Source: Acidimicrobiaceae bacterium (GTDB lineage: Bacteria > Actinomycetota > Acidimicrobiia > Acidimicrobiales > RAAP-2). From it: a stretch of DNA of 64,000 nt. The translations under genes were made by a program, and so were the position numbers. Below the pieces are notes generated by a model. It was given only the letters and a program-made list of their open reading frames with translations. It had not been told where the DNA came from and did no database searches. Where the stretch lies: positions 1 to 64,000 of the forward strand of contig PMLJ01000043.1 in NCBI GenBank assembly GCA_003158855.1. The letters are read 5' to 3'. Below, in pieces: positions 9,294 through 17,580 of this stretch; position 1 is the first letter of the stretch; each line of letters begins with the position of its first letter.

Positions 9294-9588
9294 GCTGCCC
9301 TCAATTGCGCCGTTGACCCGCGAAGCGAAACTTGGGGACACGTCTTTGTTCGGCGCCCCCCCAGTCTAGGTTCGCACCGGTAAGCTCCCAGCGGTTCAAG
9401 GCCGGAGGAACCTTGTCGTTCGAGAGGCCCGATGGGCGCAACGTCTCGTGCGCCGTTTCACAAATGCTTCGCGTTTCTCGTGGAGTTTGGACTTTCTCGG
9501 CGCGCGGTCGACTGAAACTCGACTTGATCAGGAACTAGCTGCGGTTGGTTCTTCGGCGATGATCGGCCGCTCGGGTCATCGAGATTCC

Positions 9589-11232
9589 TCAGGGGTTGCG
9601 GACCGAGTTGACGCGATCAAGAACAGCGATAGTGCTCGAAAGTCCATCCAGATCGGTGTAGCAACCCTGCAAATGCCGCCCGCCCGTGCTCGACTCCACG
9701 AACGCGGAGCGGGCGTGAAGGAGCCGAGTGTTGTCAAAGATCAGACAGTCGCCCGGCTCGAGGCGAAACGTCAGCAAGAGGTCGGGTCGAGCAATGATTT
9801 CAGCGAAGCACCGGTAGGCGTCGTAGTACGCAGCCACGTTGTCAAAGTCGAGCTGCAACGCCTGCATCGATCGATTATTGAAGCGCACGCCGCGCACGCG
9901 GCCCCGCGGGTCCACTTCGATGATGGGGCGCTGCGCTCGCAGGTAGTTGTGCTCGTCGGTCCAGGCGAACGTCACTGGCGTGCCCGCCAGCACGTCGAAG
10001 TACTTCGGATACTCGTCGCGCAAGATAGCGGACGCCAGAAAACCATCGACGAGACCCGACTCGCCACCGTCGACGTTGCTTGACAGGCAGTGGAGCAGCT
10101 GCATTGTCGGCACGGGATCCCGGTACGGATTGTCCGTGTGCGGGGAAATCGCCAGTCCGGTAAAGGCAAGGTTGCTCGGGTTCGCTTCCACGCGCACCTC
10201 AAACAGTTCGCCGTAGTTCGTTGACCGCACGAACCCGAACGTTCGCACGACCTCCACCACCATTCCATCGACGGTCGGCGTGTCGTGGAGAATCGCGAAT
10301 CCGAAGCGCTCGATCCCGCGAAGGATTCGGAGACGCTCGTCGTCGTCGTTGCAGTACGTCGGCCAATCGGAACGCTGCGCGTCCGGGTCCAAGTCACCGG
10401 CGCGCCAGAGCTGCTTGTCCTGCTCGGTGCGGCCGTCGCCGCGCCCACCCGGAGACTGCGCCGCCAGCCAGTCGCGCGAGAACACCGAGCGGTGGTCGTC
10501 GGGAGAGAACCTCACGATGACCTGATCGCCGGTCAACTGGACGTCCGCTACGGAGAGCCCTTCGGGCAACTCGGTGATCTGGAAGAGCTTCTGGTCACTT
10601 CGTGGGTCGCGGCAACATTCGCACGGGCAGTTGTCGCGCAGCCAGAGTGCCGGGAACGCCAGGTCTCGTGGGGGCGGCGCCGACCCGGTGGCCAGTTCTC
10701 GCACGAGGACCTCGTAGTCGCGAAGATGGCCCGTCTCGAGCCCGAACGTCTTGGCGGTGTCGTCCCAGGAACGAAGCGCCAAGGCCGCCTCGAAGCCGGG
10801 GTGCGATTCGAAACGCGCGCGTTCCTCGTGGTTCAAGGAGCCGCCCTGGAGTATGAACGTCTCTTGCGACGCCGGCGAAAGCTCGTCGAAGTAGTCCGGG
10901 TCAATGGTGCAGCGCCATCGTTTGGCTGTGACGTGCAATGCGACCGGCTGGGCGACCGCGGGACCGAGGATCGGTGAAAGGACGCGGGCGCCGAGTGCCG
11001 CGTGGTCGTCATCGATGGGTGCGAATCCTTCGTCGCCCCCCACGTCGGTCACGAGCCAGCCAACGTCGTGAAAGAGCGCCGCGGCGATCAGCGCGTCGGT
11101 GGCGCCCTGGGCTCGGGCGAGGGCCGCGCACTGCAGGCCGTGCTCCAATCCCGTCACGAGCTCGCCGTAGTGCAAGTGCCCCCTCGCCTCGTAGAGGGCG
11201 AACAGCTCCTCGACGGTCGCGGGTGCCTTCAC
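9589..11232 (-). CDS. HD oxygenase fused to Fe/2OG dioxygenase (TmpB-TmpA-like phosphonate enzyme)
   Basis: A 547-residue two-enzyme fusion. Residues 1-185 match PhnZ/TmpB mixed-valent diiron oxygenases: YGE (22-24), H31, HD (55-56), H77, H100, D157 with PhnZ-like spacing, AKRW, and the diagnostic FILQGG and LALRSWDD. Residues 195-547 match gamma-butyrobetaine hydroxylase/TmpA: a zinc module (C202, C204, C207, H247), Fe ligands HTD (365-367) and H506, and R519 for 2-oxoglutarate. In the known pair, TmpA hydroxylates 2-trimethylaminoethylphosphonate and TmpB cleaves the product to glycine betaine and phosphate; the fusion would do both. All ligands are present in both halves. GTG start with GAGGGG upstream. 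No phosphonate transporter is adjacent, and another alkylphosphonate substrate is possible. Confidence 0.85.
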   Translation of the reverse strand: MKAPATVEELFALYEARGHLHYGELVTGLEHGLQCAALARAQGATDALIAAALFHDVGWLVTDVGGDEGFAPIDDDHAALGARVLSPILGPAVAQPVALHVTAKRWRCTIDPDYFDELSPASQETFILQGGSLNHEERARFESHPGFEAALALRSWDDTAKTFGLETGHLRDYEVLVRELATGSAPPPRDLAFPALWLRDNCPCECCRDPRSDQKLFQITELPEGLSVADVQLTGDQVIVRFSPDDHRSVFSRDWLAAQSPGGRGDGRTEQDKQLWRAGDLDPDAQRSDWPTYCNDDDERLRILRGIERFGFAILHDTPTVDGMVVEVVRTFGFVRSTNYGELFEVRVEANPSNLAFTGLAISPHTDNPYRDPVPTMQLLHCLSSNVDGGESGLVDGFLASAILRDEYPKYFDVLAGTPVTFAWTDEHNYLRAQRPIIEVDPRGRVRGVRFNNRSMQALQLDFDNVAAYYDAYRCFAEIIARPDLLLTFRLEPGDCLIFDNTRLLHARSAFVESSTGGRHLQGCYTDLDGLSSTIAVLDRVNSVRNP

Positions 11233-11355
11233 GCCGCGCGCCCCTCAGCGTTGTGCGCGGACGTCGATCGAACGGGGACGGGGTTCTCGGGCTGCAGGTG
11301 ATGGGCCAACGCAGTGGGGGCGAGCATCGTTGGCACGGTTTCACAGTACGAGTGG

Positions 11356-11399
11356 GAAGTTAAGGACCCGTGTCGGTTGCGACACGGGTCCTTAACTTC
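11356..11399 (-). terminator. 20-bp perfect hairpin after tRNA-Ser(UGA)
   Basis: Arms 11356-11375 and 11380-11399 are perfect inverted repeats around a GTTG loop. The hairpin lies 23 bases past the CCA end of the minus-strand tRNA gene and before the next minus-strand gene. There is no U-tract, so it resembles the U-less hairpins often found at actinobacterial gene ends. Confidence 0.7.
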
Positions 11400-11421
11400 T
11401 CGATTCACGGCAAATTCACTC

Positions 11422-11509
11422 TGGCGGAGGGAGTGGGATTTGAACCCACGGTGGGCAAGCCCACGCCGGTTTTCAAGACCGGTACATTCGTCCGCTCTGT
11501 CATCCCTCC
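11422..11509 (-). tRNA. tRNA-Ser (anticodon UGA)
   Basis: Reads GGAGGGA ... TCCCTCC plus G and an encoded CCA on the minus strand. The anticodon arm is CCGGT-CTTGAAA-ACCGG, giving UGA; a long variable arm (GTGGGCTTGCCCAC) marks a class II serine tRNA; the T arm GTGGG-TTCAAAT-CCCAC is canonical. Length is 88 with CCA. Confidence 0.96.
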
Positions 11510-11516
11510 GTGGACG

Positions 11517-11522
11517 ATTCTA
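11517..11522 (-). promoter_or_regulatory. Possible -10 element of tRNA-Ser(UGA)
   Basis: TAGAAT on the minus strand, seven bases before the mature tRNA 5' end, just past the typA stop codon. No good -35 is visible, so the assignment is tentative. Confidence 0.4.
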
Positions 11523-11535
11523 GTTGAAAGGCCCC

Positions 11536-13353
11536 TCAGCCCTTCTTGCGCGCGCGTGCGCGCGAGGGCTGGTCGAGGATGACCTTGCGGAGCCGAACCG
11601 ACTTGGGGGTGACCTCGACAGCTTCGTCGTCGGCGATGAACTCGAGGGCCTGCTCCAAGGACAGGATCGTCGCCGGCGTGATCCGCTCGGTGTGGTCGCT
11701 GCCCGAGGCGCGCATGTTCGTGAGCTTCTTTTCCTTCGTGGGGTTGACGTTCATCTCTTCGGAACGCGAGTTCTCGCCCACGATCATGCCTTCGTACACC
11801 TCGGTGCCCGGACCGACGAACAACGTCCCGCGGCTCTCGAGGTCGATGAGGGCGTTCGCCGTCGTGTCGCCACGGCGGTCCGAGACGAGCACGCCGTTCT
11901 GGCGCAGGCGGATGTCGCCGTACCAGGGGGCGTAGCCGTCGAAGTTGGTGTGCATCATGCCGCCGCCGCGCGTCTCGGTCATGAACTCGGTGCGGATTCC
12001 GACGAGTCCTCGGGCGGGAATGCGCCATTCGAGTCGAACCCAGCCGGTGCCGTGGTTGACCATGTCGATCATGCTGCCCTTGCGAGTCGCGAGCAGCGTC
12101 GTCACCGCGCCCACGAACTCCTCGTGGACGTCGATCGTGACGTGCTCGAGCGGCTCGTGCAGCTTGCCGTCGACCATCTTCGTGACGACCTGGGGCTTTC
12201 CGACGGTGAGCTCGAACCCTTCGCGGCGCATGGTCTCGATGAGGATCGCCAGTTGGAGCTCGCCGCGGCCCTGGACCTCCCAGGCGTCGGGACGCTCGGT
12301 CGGCAGGACGCGAAGCGACACGTTGCCGACGAGCTCCTTGTCGAGGCGGTCCTTCACCATTCGCGCGGTGAGGAGCTTTCCTTCGGTCCCGGCGAGGGGC
12401 GAGGTGTTGATGCCGATGGTCATTGACAAGCTCGGCTCGTCGACGTGCAGCGGCTCGAGGGCTATAGGGTTCTCGGGGTCGGCCAGGGTCTCGCCGATGA
12501 AGATGTCCTCGAAGCCGGCCACGGCGACGATGTCGCCGGGACCCGCGCTCTGGGCGGGGATGCGCTCGAGCGCTTCGGTGATGAAGAGTTCGGTGATCTT
12601 GGCGTGCTCGATGGTCCCGTCGATGCGGCACCACGCGACGCGCTGTCCGCGCTCGAGGGTTCCGTTGATGACGCGGCACAGGGCGAGTCGTCCGAGGTAG
12701 GGCGACGCGTCGAGGTTGCAGACGAGCGCCTGGAGGCCGTGTCCCTCTTCGTACTCGGGAGCAGGCACGAAGTCCGCGATGGTCTGGAAGAGGGGTGTGA
12801 GGTCACCGCCGGTGTCCTCGGGGTTCTTCGAAGCCCAGCCCTGACGCGCGCTCGCGTAGAGGATCGGGAAGGAGATCTGGTGCTCGTCGGCGTCGAGGTC
12901 GAGGAAGAGATTCTCCACCTCCTCGACGACTTCGGCGATCCTCGCATCGGGACGGTCGACCTTGTTGATGACGAGCACGACGGGCAGGCGCTTCTCGAGG
13001 GTCTTGCGCAGGACGAAACGGGTCTGGGGAAGGGGGCCCTCGGCGGCGTCGACGAGCAGGATCACGGCGTCGACCATGGAGAGGCCGCGCTCGACCTCCC
13101 CGCCAAAGTCGGCGTGACCAGGCGTGTCGATGATGTTGATCGTGAGGTCGTTCCACTTCACGGCGGTGTTCTTGGCGAGGATGGTGATGCCTTTTTCGCG
13201 CTCGAGGTCGCCCGAGTCCATGACCCGGTCGGTCATCTCCTCGTGGGCGGTGAATGAGCCGGTTTGACGCAGCATCTTGTCAACCAGGGTGGTTTTTCCG
13301 TGGTCAACGTGCGCGATGATAGCGATATTTCGAAGGGAAGTACGTAGTGTCAT
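11536..13353 (-). CDS. typA: GTPase TypA/BipA
   Basis: A 605-residue translational GTPase related to EF-G and LepA that binds ribosomes and affects 50S assembly and stress growth. Seen: P-loop AHVDHGKTT near residues 14-22, switch II DTPGHADFG, NKVDRPDAR for guanine recognition, then the beta-barrel (domain II), two EF-G-like domains and the TypA-specific C-terminus ending in an Arg-rich tail (RARARKKG). Length agrees with the family. ATG at 13353 is the first codon of the conserved MTLRTSLRNIAIIAHVDHG start; no Shine-Dalgarno is visible, and a -10-like TAGCGT lies nine bases upstream. The stop is followed directly by the tRNA-Ser(UGA) promoter region. Confidence 0.97.
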   Translation of the reverse strand: MTLRTSLRNIAIIAHVDHGKTTLVDKMLRQTGSFTAHEEMTDRVMDSGDLEREKGITILAKNTAVKWNDLTINIIDTPGHADFGGEVERGLSMVDAVILLVDAAEGPLPQTRFVLRKTLEKRLPVVLVINKVDRPDARIAEVVEEVENLFLDLDADEHQISFPILYASARQGWASKNPEDTGGDLTPLFQTIADFVPAPEYEEGHGLQALVCNLDASPYLGRLALCRVINGTLERGQRVAWCRIDGTIEHAKITELFITEALERIPAQSAGPGDIVAVAGFEDIFIGETLADPENPIALEPLHVDEPSLSMTIGINTSPLAGTEGKLLTARMVKDRLDKELVGNVSLRVLPTERPDAWEVQGRGELQLAILIETMRREGFELTVGKPQVVTKMVDGKLHEPLEHVTIDVHEEFVGAVTTLLATRKGSMIDMVNHGTGWVRLEWRIPARGLVGIRTEFMTETRGGGMMHTNFDGYAPWYGDIRLRQNGVLVSDRRGDTTANALIDLESRGTLFVGPGTEVYEGMIVGENSRSEEMNVNPTKEKKLTNMRASGSDHTERITPATILSLEQALEFIADDEAVEVTPKSVRLRKVILDQPSRARARKKG

Positions 13354-13362
13354 GACTGAACC

Positions 13363-13368
13363 ACGCTA
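13363..13368 (-). promoter_or_regulatory. -10 element of typA
   Basis: TAGCGT on the minus strand, nine bases before the ATG, implying a leader of only two or three bases and fitting the lack of a ribosome binding site. Confidence 0.45.
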
Positions 13369-13392
13369 GTAGGCGTGGCCCGTGGCTAAATC

Positions 13393-14199
13393 CTAAGCCG
13401 CCATTAAAGCACGGATTCGTTGCTGTGCGACCGCGGTTCGCACCAAATCACGCGCTCCGCTTCGAAGATCGGCCATCGTAGCGTCCACGCTGAGGGCCAC
13501 CCCCGCTTCGGGCCACACGCCGATGAACCTGGCGGGCGCGAGGCCGCCGGGGTGGGCCAGCGTCTCGATGGTGAGGTCACTGCGCAGGCCCGGACCAGCG
13601 CTTTTGCCGGGAGATCCCGCACGGACACGGATGACAACGCGGTGCTCGTCGAAGGCAACCACGAGGTCACGTCGCCCCCGAAGTGTCGTCCTCGCGGTCG
13701 CCACGTCATAATAGGCGTCGCTCGGGGCGATCCGCCAGTCATTTTCGATGCCCTCTGCGATTTCGGTGACCTGGGTGGCCCAGTTGAGTGCTTCGGCGGT
13801 GATGAGTCCGAGCTCGGGTACCGACGCGTTCGCGAGCCAGTAGCTGAGCGATCCTCCCCGGGCGTAACCGGACGCCGCTCGAAGCAGCTGATCGGTGATC
13901 TCGTCACTGACGGCTTCGCCGATCGACAACGCTGGGGAAGAGGCGATCCGTCGAAGGGCACCGCTTCCGAGAACTCGTCGCGCGGTCGTTGGCGACCAGC
14001 GAAAACTCCTCTGGGCTCTTGCGGCCCGCTCGACGGTCCAGGCGTCCAGGCGGCGGTGGTCGCTTGCCGGCACGGCGCGGAAACGGGCGCTGAGCGAGCG
14101 CCGGTGATCATCGCTCAAGCTCACCGGGGTCGTCGGCGCGGAGTCGATCAGCGCGTTGAGTTCGTTGCGGGTGAGTCGTCGGTGGATGAGGGCGCTCAC
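13393..14199 (-). CDS. Uncharacterised protein, possible degenerate nuclease-like fold
   Basis: A 268-residue soluble protein with no family I can name firmly. The C-terminal half has GRRDLVVAFDEHRVVIRVRAG, then LAPARFIGVWPEAGVALSV and LRSGARDLVRTAVAQQRIRA; Asp, strand, strand, helix order recalls PD-(D/E)XK nuclease folds, but a catalytic Lys is not evident. It is the second gene of a pair: its GTG at 14199 overlaps the TGA of the upstream gene (GTGA). An in-frame ATG at 14211 is an alternative start with no better ribosome binding site. The tight overlap suggests the two proteins work together. Function is unknown. Confidence 0.6.
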   Translation of the reverse strand: MSALIHRRLTRNELNALIDSAPTTPVSLSDDHRRSLSARFRAVPASDHRRLDAWTVERAARAQRSFRWSPTTARRVLGSGALRRIASSPALSIGEAVSDEITDQLLRAASGYARGGSLSYWLANASVPELGLITAEALNWATQVTEIAEGIENDWRIAPSDAYYDVATARTTLRGRRDLVVAFDEHRVVIRVRAGSPGKSAGPGLRSDLTIETLAHPGGLAPARFIGVWPEAGVALSVDATMADLRSGARDLVRTAVAQQRIRALMAA

Positions 14200-14993
14200 G
14201 GCTTGCTCCATTGATTCGCAATGGCGGCCAGAACCTCCTCGGCACTGCGTATCAGGAGTTCGGCGTCGACGTCGAGCGACCACATCTCTCCCGTCGCCGT
14301 CGAGAAGGTCGACGTGCGAAGCGGCACGATCGACGTGCGAAGGGTCTGGACGAGCGCGTGGTAGCGCATCGTTCGTTCGCTTCCTTCTCCGAGCGGCGAG
14401 GTCGTGACGTCAAAGAGCGCCACGCTCGCCACGTCGTTGGCGGTGGTGCCGACCATGAGGTCGATTACGTCGCGAAGCTGGACAGCCCCACCGCACAGCT
14501 GCTGGGTCGCGCGCACGGCGCTGCGCGGAAGCCAGCGGCTGGGCACCGGACCGAGCGAACGGATCAGCGTTATCGAGTGGGCGGTCACGTCAGTCTCGAG
14601 CCGTGCCCGTTCGTCGCTGGCGAGCTGGTCCACGTATTCGAGCAGTTCGCCGGCTCCGCACTCGAGGCGCCACGCCTGAAGCGCGTCGTCGAAGGGACTG
14701 AGGACCGACGTGCCCACGCTCAGAAGCCGAAGAACCTGATTGACGAGTATTCCGCGAACCCTGCCGTGGGGCGACAGGGAGATGTCGGTGCTTTGGGTGA
14801 GTTGGCGCAGCGACGAGGAGCGGATGACGAGAGGCGAGTCCGGCTTCTCGGCGCCGAGGACCTCGAAGATCCCGTCCTCGAGCACCGAGCGCAGTCCGGG
14901 TGCGCTCGTCGTATCGGCGGGCGGACGCGTCTGGCGCTCGCCGCGCAGGGCGTCGACCACGAAACGGGGTGATGAATCAGTCAATGTGGCCAT
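14196..14993 (-). CDS. Uncharacterised protein, possible PD-(D/E)XK-like fold
   Basis: A 265-residue soluble protein, first gene of a translationally coupled pair. The C-terminal part runs VIDLMVG, then SVALFDVTTSPLG, then RYHALVQTLRTSIVPLRTST; this Asp ... hydrophobic-DV-x-T ... HALxQTLR arrangement resembles the core of RecB-type PD-(D/E)XK nucleases with the catalytic Lys replaced by Thr. The middle is Arg/Leu-rich and helical. No membrane segment or signal peptide is present. ATG 14993 has neither a clear Shine-Dalgarno nor a TANNNT box. The gene ends inside the start region of its partner. Function is not assigned; the fold suggestion is by eye only. Confidence 0.6.
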   Translation of the reverse strand: MATLTDSSPRFVVDALRGERQTRPPADTTSAPGLRSVLEDGIFEVLGAEKPDSPLVIRSSSLRQLTQSTDISLSPHGRVRGILVNQVLRLLSVGTSVLSPFDDALQAWRLECGAGELLEYVDQLASDERARLETDVTAHSITLIRSLGPVPSRWLPRSAVRATQQLCGGAVQLRDVIDLMVGTTANDVASVALFDVTTSPLGEGSERTMRYHALVQTLRTSIVPLRTSTFSTATGEMWSLDVDAELLIRSAEEVLAAIANQWSKP

Positions 14994-15003
14994 GGAACAA
15001 CTT

Positions 15004-15032
15004 TTGCGCAGACCTGTGACACGACCTAGCGT
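15004..15032 (+). promoter_or_regulatory. Leaderless promoter of the 39-residue membrane protein
   Basis: -35 TTGCGC (15004-15009), a 17-base spacer and -10 TAGCGT (15027-15032), six bases before the GTG at 15039. Confidence 0.6.
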
Positions 15033-15038
15033 GGCACT

Positions 15039-15158
15039 GTGTTTGCCGCGGTCTTCTCCATCTTCATCATCGCCATGGTGGTGCTCACCGTGTTGACGGT
15101 GCGCTTCGTCATCCGACGCGACCGCGAGCGCCGCGGCGGCGTCAACGACCGACCCTAG
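15039..15158 (+). CDS. Small single-pass membrane protein (39 residues)
   Basis: A 39-codon frame starting at GTG 15039. Residues 2-24 form one strongly hydrophobic helix (FAAVFSIFIIAMVVLTVLTV then RFVI), followed by a basic tail RRDRERRGG, so the C-terminus should face the cytoplasm. Support comes from a well-placed -35/-10 promoter whose -10 ends six bases before the GTG, the leaderless pattern common in this window. It ends tail-to-tail with, and overlaps by four bases, the minus-strand coiled-coil gene. No homologue is recognised; similar tiny membrane proteins are often regulators of larger membrane complexes, but nothing here says which. Confidence 0.55.
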   Translation: MFAAVFSIFIIAMVVLTVLTVRFVIRRDRERRGGVNDRP

Positions 15159-15388
15159 GAGTCGAGCCGCTCCTTGATCTCGCGGATCTCGCGGTCGAGG
15201 TCGGCGATGGCTCGCTCGATGACCGAGAGTCGGGCCGAAAGAGAAACCTCCACCCGCTCGTCCACGCGGTGATCGACCTGGTCACGGAGTTTGGTGTCGA
15301 TCGAATCGACCAACGGCTGGGTGAACTGCTTCAAGCGTGACCGCAGATCCTGGGGCTTGTTGGCGTTGGTTTCGTTGGAGTCGCTCAC
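15155..15388 (-). CDS. Small coiled-coil protein
   Basis: A 77-residue hydrophilic protein. Residues 15-77 are helical with regular charge alternation, ending in a heptad-like run (ARLSVIERAIADLDREIREIKERL) that should form a coiled coil. No membrane segment, no Cys. GTG start at 15388 with a TAGGCT -10 element six bases upstream, so it is probably leaderless. It faces the 39-residue membrane protein gene tail to tail. No family is recognised. Confidence 0.7.
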   Translation of the reverse strand: MSDSNETNANKPQDLRSRLKQFTQPLVDSIDTKLRDQVDHRVDERVEVSLSARLSVIERAIADLDREIREIKERLDS

Positions 15389-15394
15389 GCTGCG

Positions 15395-15400
15395 AGCCTA
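15395..15400 (-). promoter_or_regulatory. Leaderless -10 element of the coiled-coil gene
   Basis: TAGGCT on the minus strand, six bases before GTG 15388. Confidence 0.5.
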
Positions 15401-15403
15401 GGT

Positions 15404-17458
15404 CTACGCCGGAGGGCAGTACACGCCGGCGTTGAACTGGAGGGTGTTGAACTGGCCCGACCACGGCGGGTTCACCAGCGTCGCCTCCTGGGACTTCAGC
15501 GTCGACGTCGGCGTGCAGGTTGCGTCGAAGGCAATGAAGCCGCGGACGTTGCTGCCGCTCGCCCCAGCGATCTGTACGGGCCCTCCGCCGGCGAATGCCA
15601 CGGCCATGAATACCGGCATTGTCTGACTGGTGAGCCCGTAGTTGCGGTACTCGGACTGTGAGGCGTAGACGCCAGCCTTCAAGGACGGGTCGACCGAGGC
15701 GATGCCACTCGACCAGCCGTTCAGCATCGAGGTCCAGTAAGTGGCGTACAGGGCCATGGTGGCCTTCGACGAGCCACCAGGGGCGTCGAGCCCGGAGTGG
15801 TTGTCGGGGTAGCCCTCGGGGTCGAAGATCACCCAGTCGGGCTTCAGCCCGACGCCTAGGTTGCGGTACTGGTCGATCTGCGTGGCGACCCACGCGCCCG
15901 AGGCGAACCCGTGGCTGTAGTAGGTCGTGGGCGTCTGCTGTTCGTTGGCGAGCGGCCCACTGACGGTCCAGAAGGAGAGCCACGTGACCCGCTTGTGCGC
16001 GTTGTAGATGCTCTGGCTCATGAGGAAGTCCGGCGACGTCGCGACGCTCTTGGCGCTGGTGAAGCCCACCCACGGCGCGCTCTGCGTGCCGAGACCGCCG
16101 GTGCCGCTGATGATGGGCCAGCCATTCGAGATGGCCTTGCCCCAGTCGCTGGAAGGTATCGCGTAGAGCCCGACGCCCTGGGGTGGAGGCGAGCTCACGC
16201 CGGCGGCGAACAGCGAGAAGCTCGTGCCGATCGTCATGCCGGTGACACCGGGGCCCACGCTGCGCGCCGAGCTGCCACCGGTCACCGAGACGTCAGTCGA
16301 GGTCCACGTTGACGTGCCAACGGCGCTGGTCAGGACGAAGAGGTCGCCCCAGTTGAGGGCTTGGCCCGCGATCGCCACCTGGGTGGGTGACGCGTACAGG
16401 TAGATGGATCCGTCGAGCGGCGGCGAGCCCGCCGCGGCGGCAGTGACCGCGAGCGCGGTCCAGCCCGAGGCAGTGGACGACGCGTGCGTCGTGATCGCCA
16501 ACGATGTGAACGTCGAGACGGGGGTGGAGTAGAGCTCGACGTTGCCACTCGTGCTGAGAGCAGCCAGGTAGGAGGTCGTCGACGTGCCCGTCGCGGCGAG
16601 GGCGCCTGCGCTGAGAGGCGTCGACGTCAGCGCGGTCAGATTCTGGGCGCTCCACGAACTTAGCGATGATCCAGTGTTGGTGAAGATTTCGAGGCTCCCG
16701 GCGGTCGTCGTCGCCGCGAAGACGTCCACGGATTCGGGCAGGGCGATGGGGTCGTTGGCGATCACGCCCACCGACGCCGCACTCGAAACGTTGATGGCTC
16801 CAGAGTTGAGCGAGGGAATCCTTTGGCCGAACAGCCAGCTGAGCGGGATCACCTCGGCGTTGTTGGCGAGCGAGCGAAAGGCGATGAAGCCGTTGAAGCC
16901 GCTCACGCGCACGCTCGGCTGGCCCGAGGCGGCGCCGACGCCTGCTTCGATGGTGAGGTCGGTGGAGGTCCAGGGGCTCCACGGGGTCGACTGCGTAGTG
17001 CGCGCGCTGAGCGGAGCCCGTGTCCCGTTCGTCGACAGCAAGATGAGGTGGTTCGACGTGCTCACGTAGAGGATGTCGAGCATTCCCATGGGGTCGAAGA
17101 AGGGGACCGGATCAGAACCCGGGGTGGGGGTGTCGACGACGGTGGAGACGTCGGCCCACGTCGAAGCGCGGTTGGTGCTGCTCACGTAGAGGCCCAACTG
17201 CGAGTTGGCCATGCGGTAGGCGAGGGCCGCTTCACCTGTCTCGCTCGCGGCGTGGGGATTGCCCAGCATCTTGGTGTTGTTGATCGCGCTTTCGAATGAG
17301 ACCGCGTTCCAAGGCAAGGCGCCGGTGCCGGAGTTGACGAACTGGTAGAGCGGCAGCGCGCCCGCGGCGTTGGGCGTCGTGACCGGCAGCATGACGACGG
17401 GAAGGGTCGACCCGATTATCACTATGTTCGCCGCCAATGCGGCCCGCCGGAACTTCAC
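15404..17458 (-). CDS. Secreted protein with C-terminal glycoside-hydrolase-like domain
   Basis: A 684-residue exported protein. Residues 1-33 are a signal peptide (basic start, hydrophobic core, VTTPNAAGA). Residues 35-450 are Ser/Thr/Gly-rich with recurring strand patterns such as STWADVSTVV, SPWTSTDLTI, SWSAQNLTAL and STWTSTDVSV, consistent with a beta-propeller or repeated beta-sandwich. Residues 460-684 hold WVGFTSAKSVATSPDFL, VTWLSFWTVSG, KPDWVIFDPEGYPDN and GVYASQSEYRNYG, resembling a TIM-barrel of the DUF1906/GH25-like type, with the Asp and Glu of FDPEG as candidate catalytic residues. GTG 17458 follows AAAGGA. It is next to a secreted peptidase, so a surface or extracellular polymer role is likely. 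Confidence 0.6.
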   Translation of the reverse strand: MKFRRAALAANIVIIGSTLPVVMLPVTTPNAAGALPLYQFVNSGTGALPWNAVSFESAINNTKMLGNPHAASETGEAALAYRMANSQLGLYVSSTNRASTWADVSTVVDTPTPGSDPVPFFDPMGMLDILYVSTSNHLILLSTNGTRAPLSARTTQSTPWSPWTSTDLTIEAGVGAASGQPSVRVSGFNGFIAFRSLANNAEVIPLSWLFGQRIPSLNSGAINVSSAASVGVIANDPIALPESVDVFAATTTAGSLEIFTNTGSSLSSWSAQNLTALTSTPLSAGALAATGTSTTSYLAALSTSGNVELYSTPVSTFTSLAITTHASSTASGWTALAVTAAAAGSPPLDGSIYLYASPTQVAIAGQALNWGDLFVLTSAVGTSTWTSTDVSVTGGSSARSVGPGVTGMTIGTSFSLFAAGVSSPPPQGVGLYAIPSSDWGKAISNGWPIISGTGGLGTQSAPWVGFTSAKSVATSPDFLMSQSIYNAHKRVTWLSFWTVSGPLANEQQTPTTYYSHGFASGAWVATQIDQYRNLGVGLKPDWVIFDPEGYPDNHSGLDAPGGSSKATMALYATYWTSMLNGWSSGIASVDPSLKAGVYASQSEYRNYGLTSQTMPVFMAVAFAGGGPVQIAGASGSNVRGFIAFDATCTPTSTLKSQEATLVNPPWSGQFNTLQFNAGVYCPPA

Positions 17459-17580
17459 ACGCGTCCTTTGTTGAGGTTGGGACCCCGCAAGATTATGGGT
17501 GTGCTCTTCACGAAAGCCTAGAGACGGTCGCCGCTCGCATAGGTGGTTCCAGCTCGACGCCGGCGCGAACGCTCATGAAC

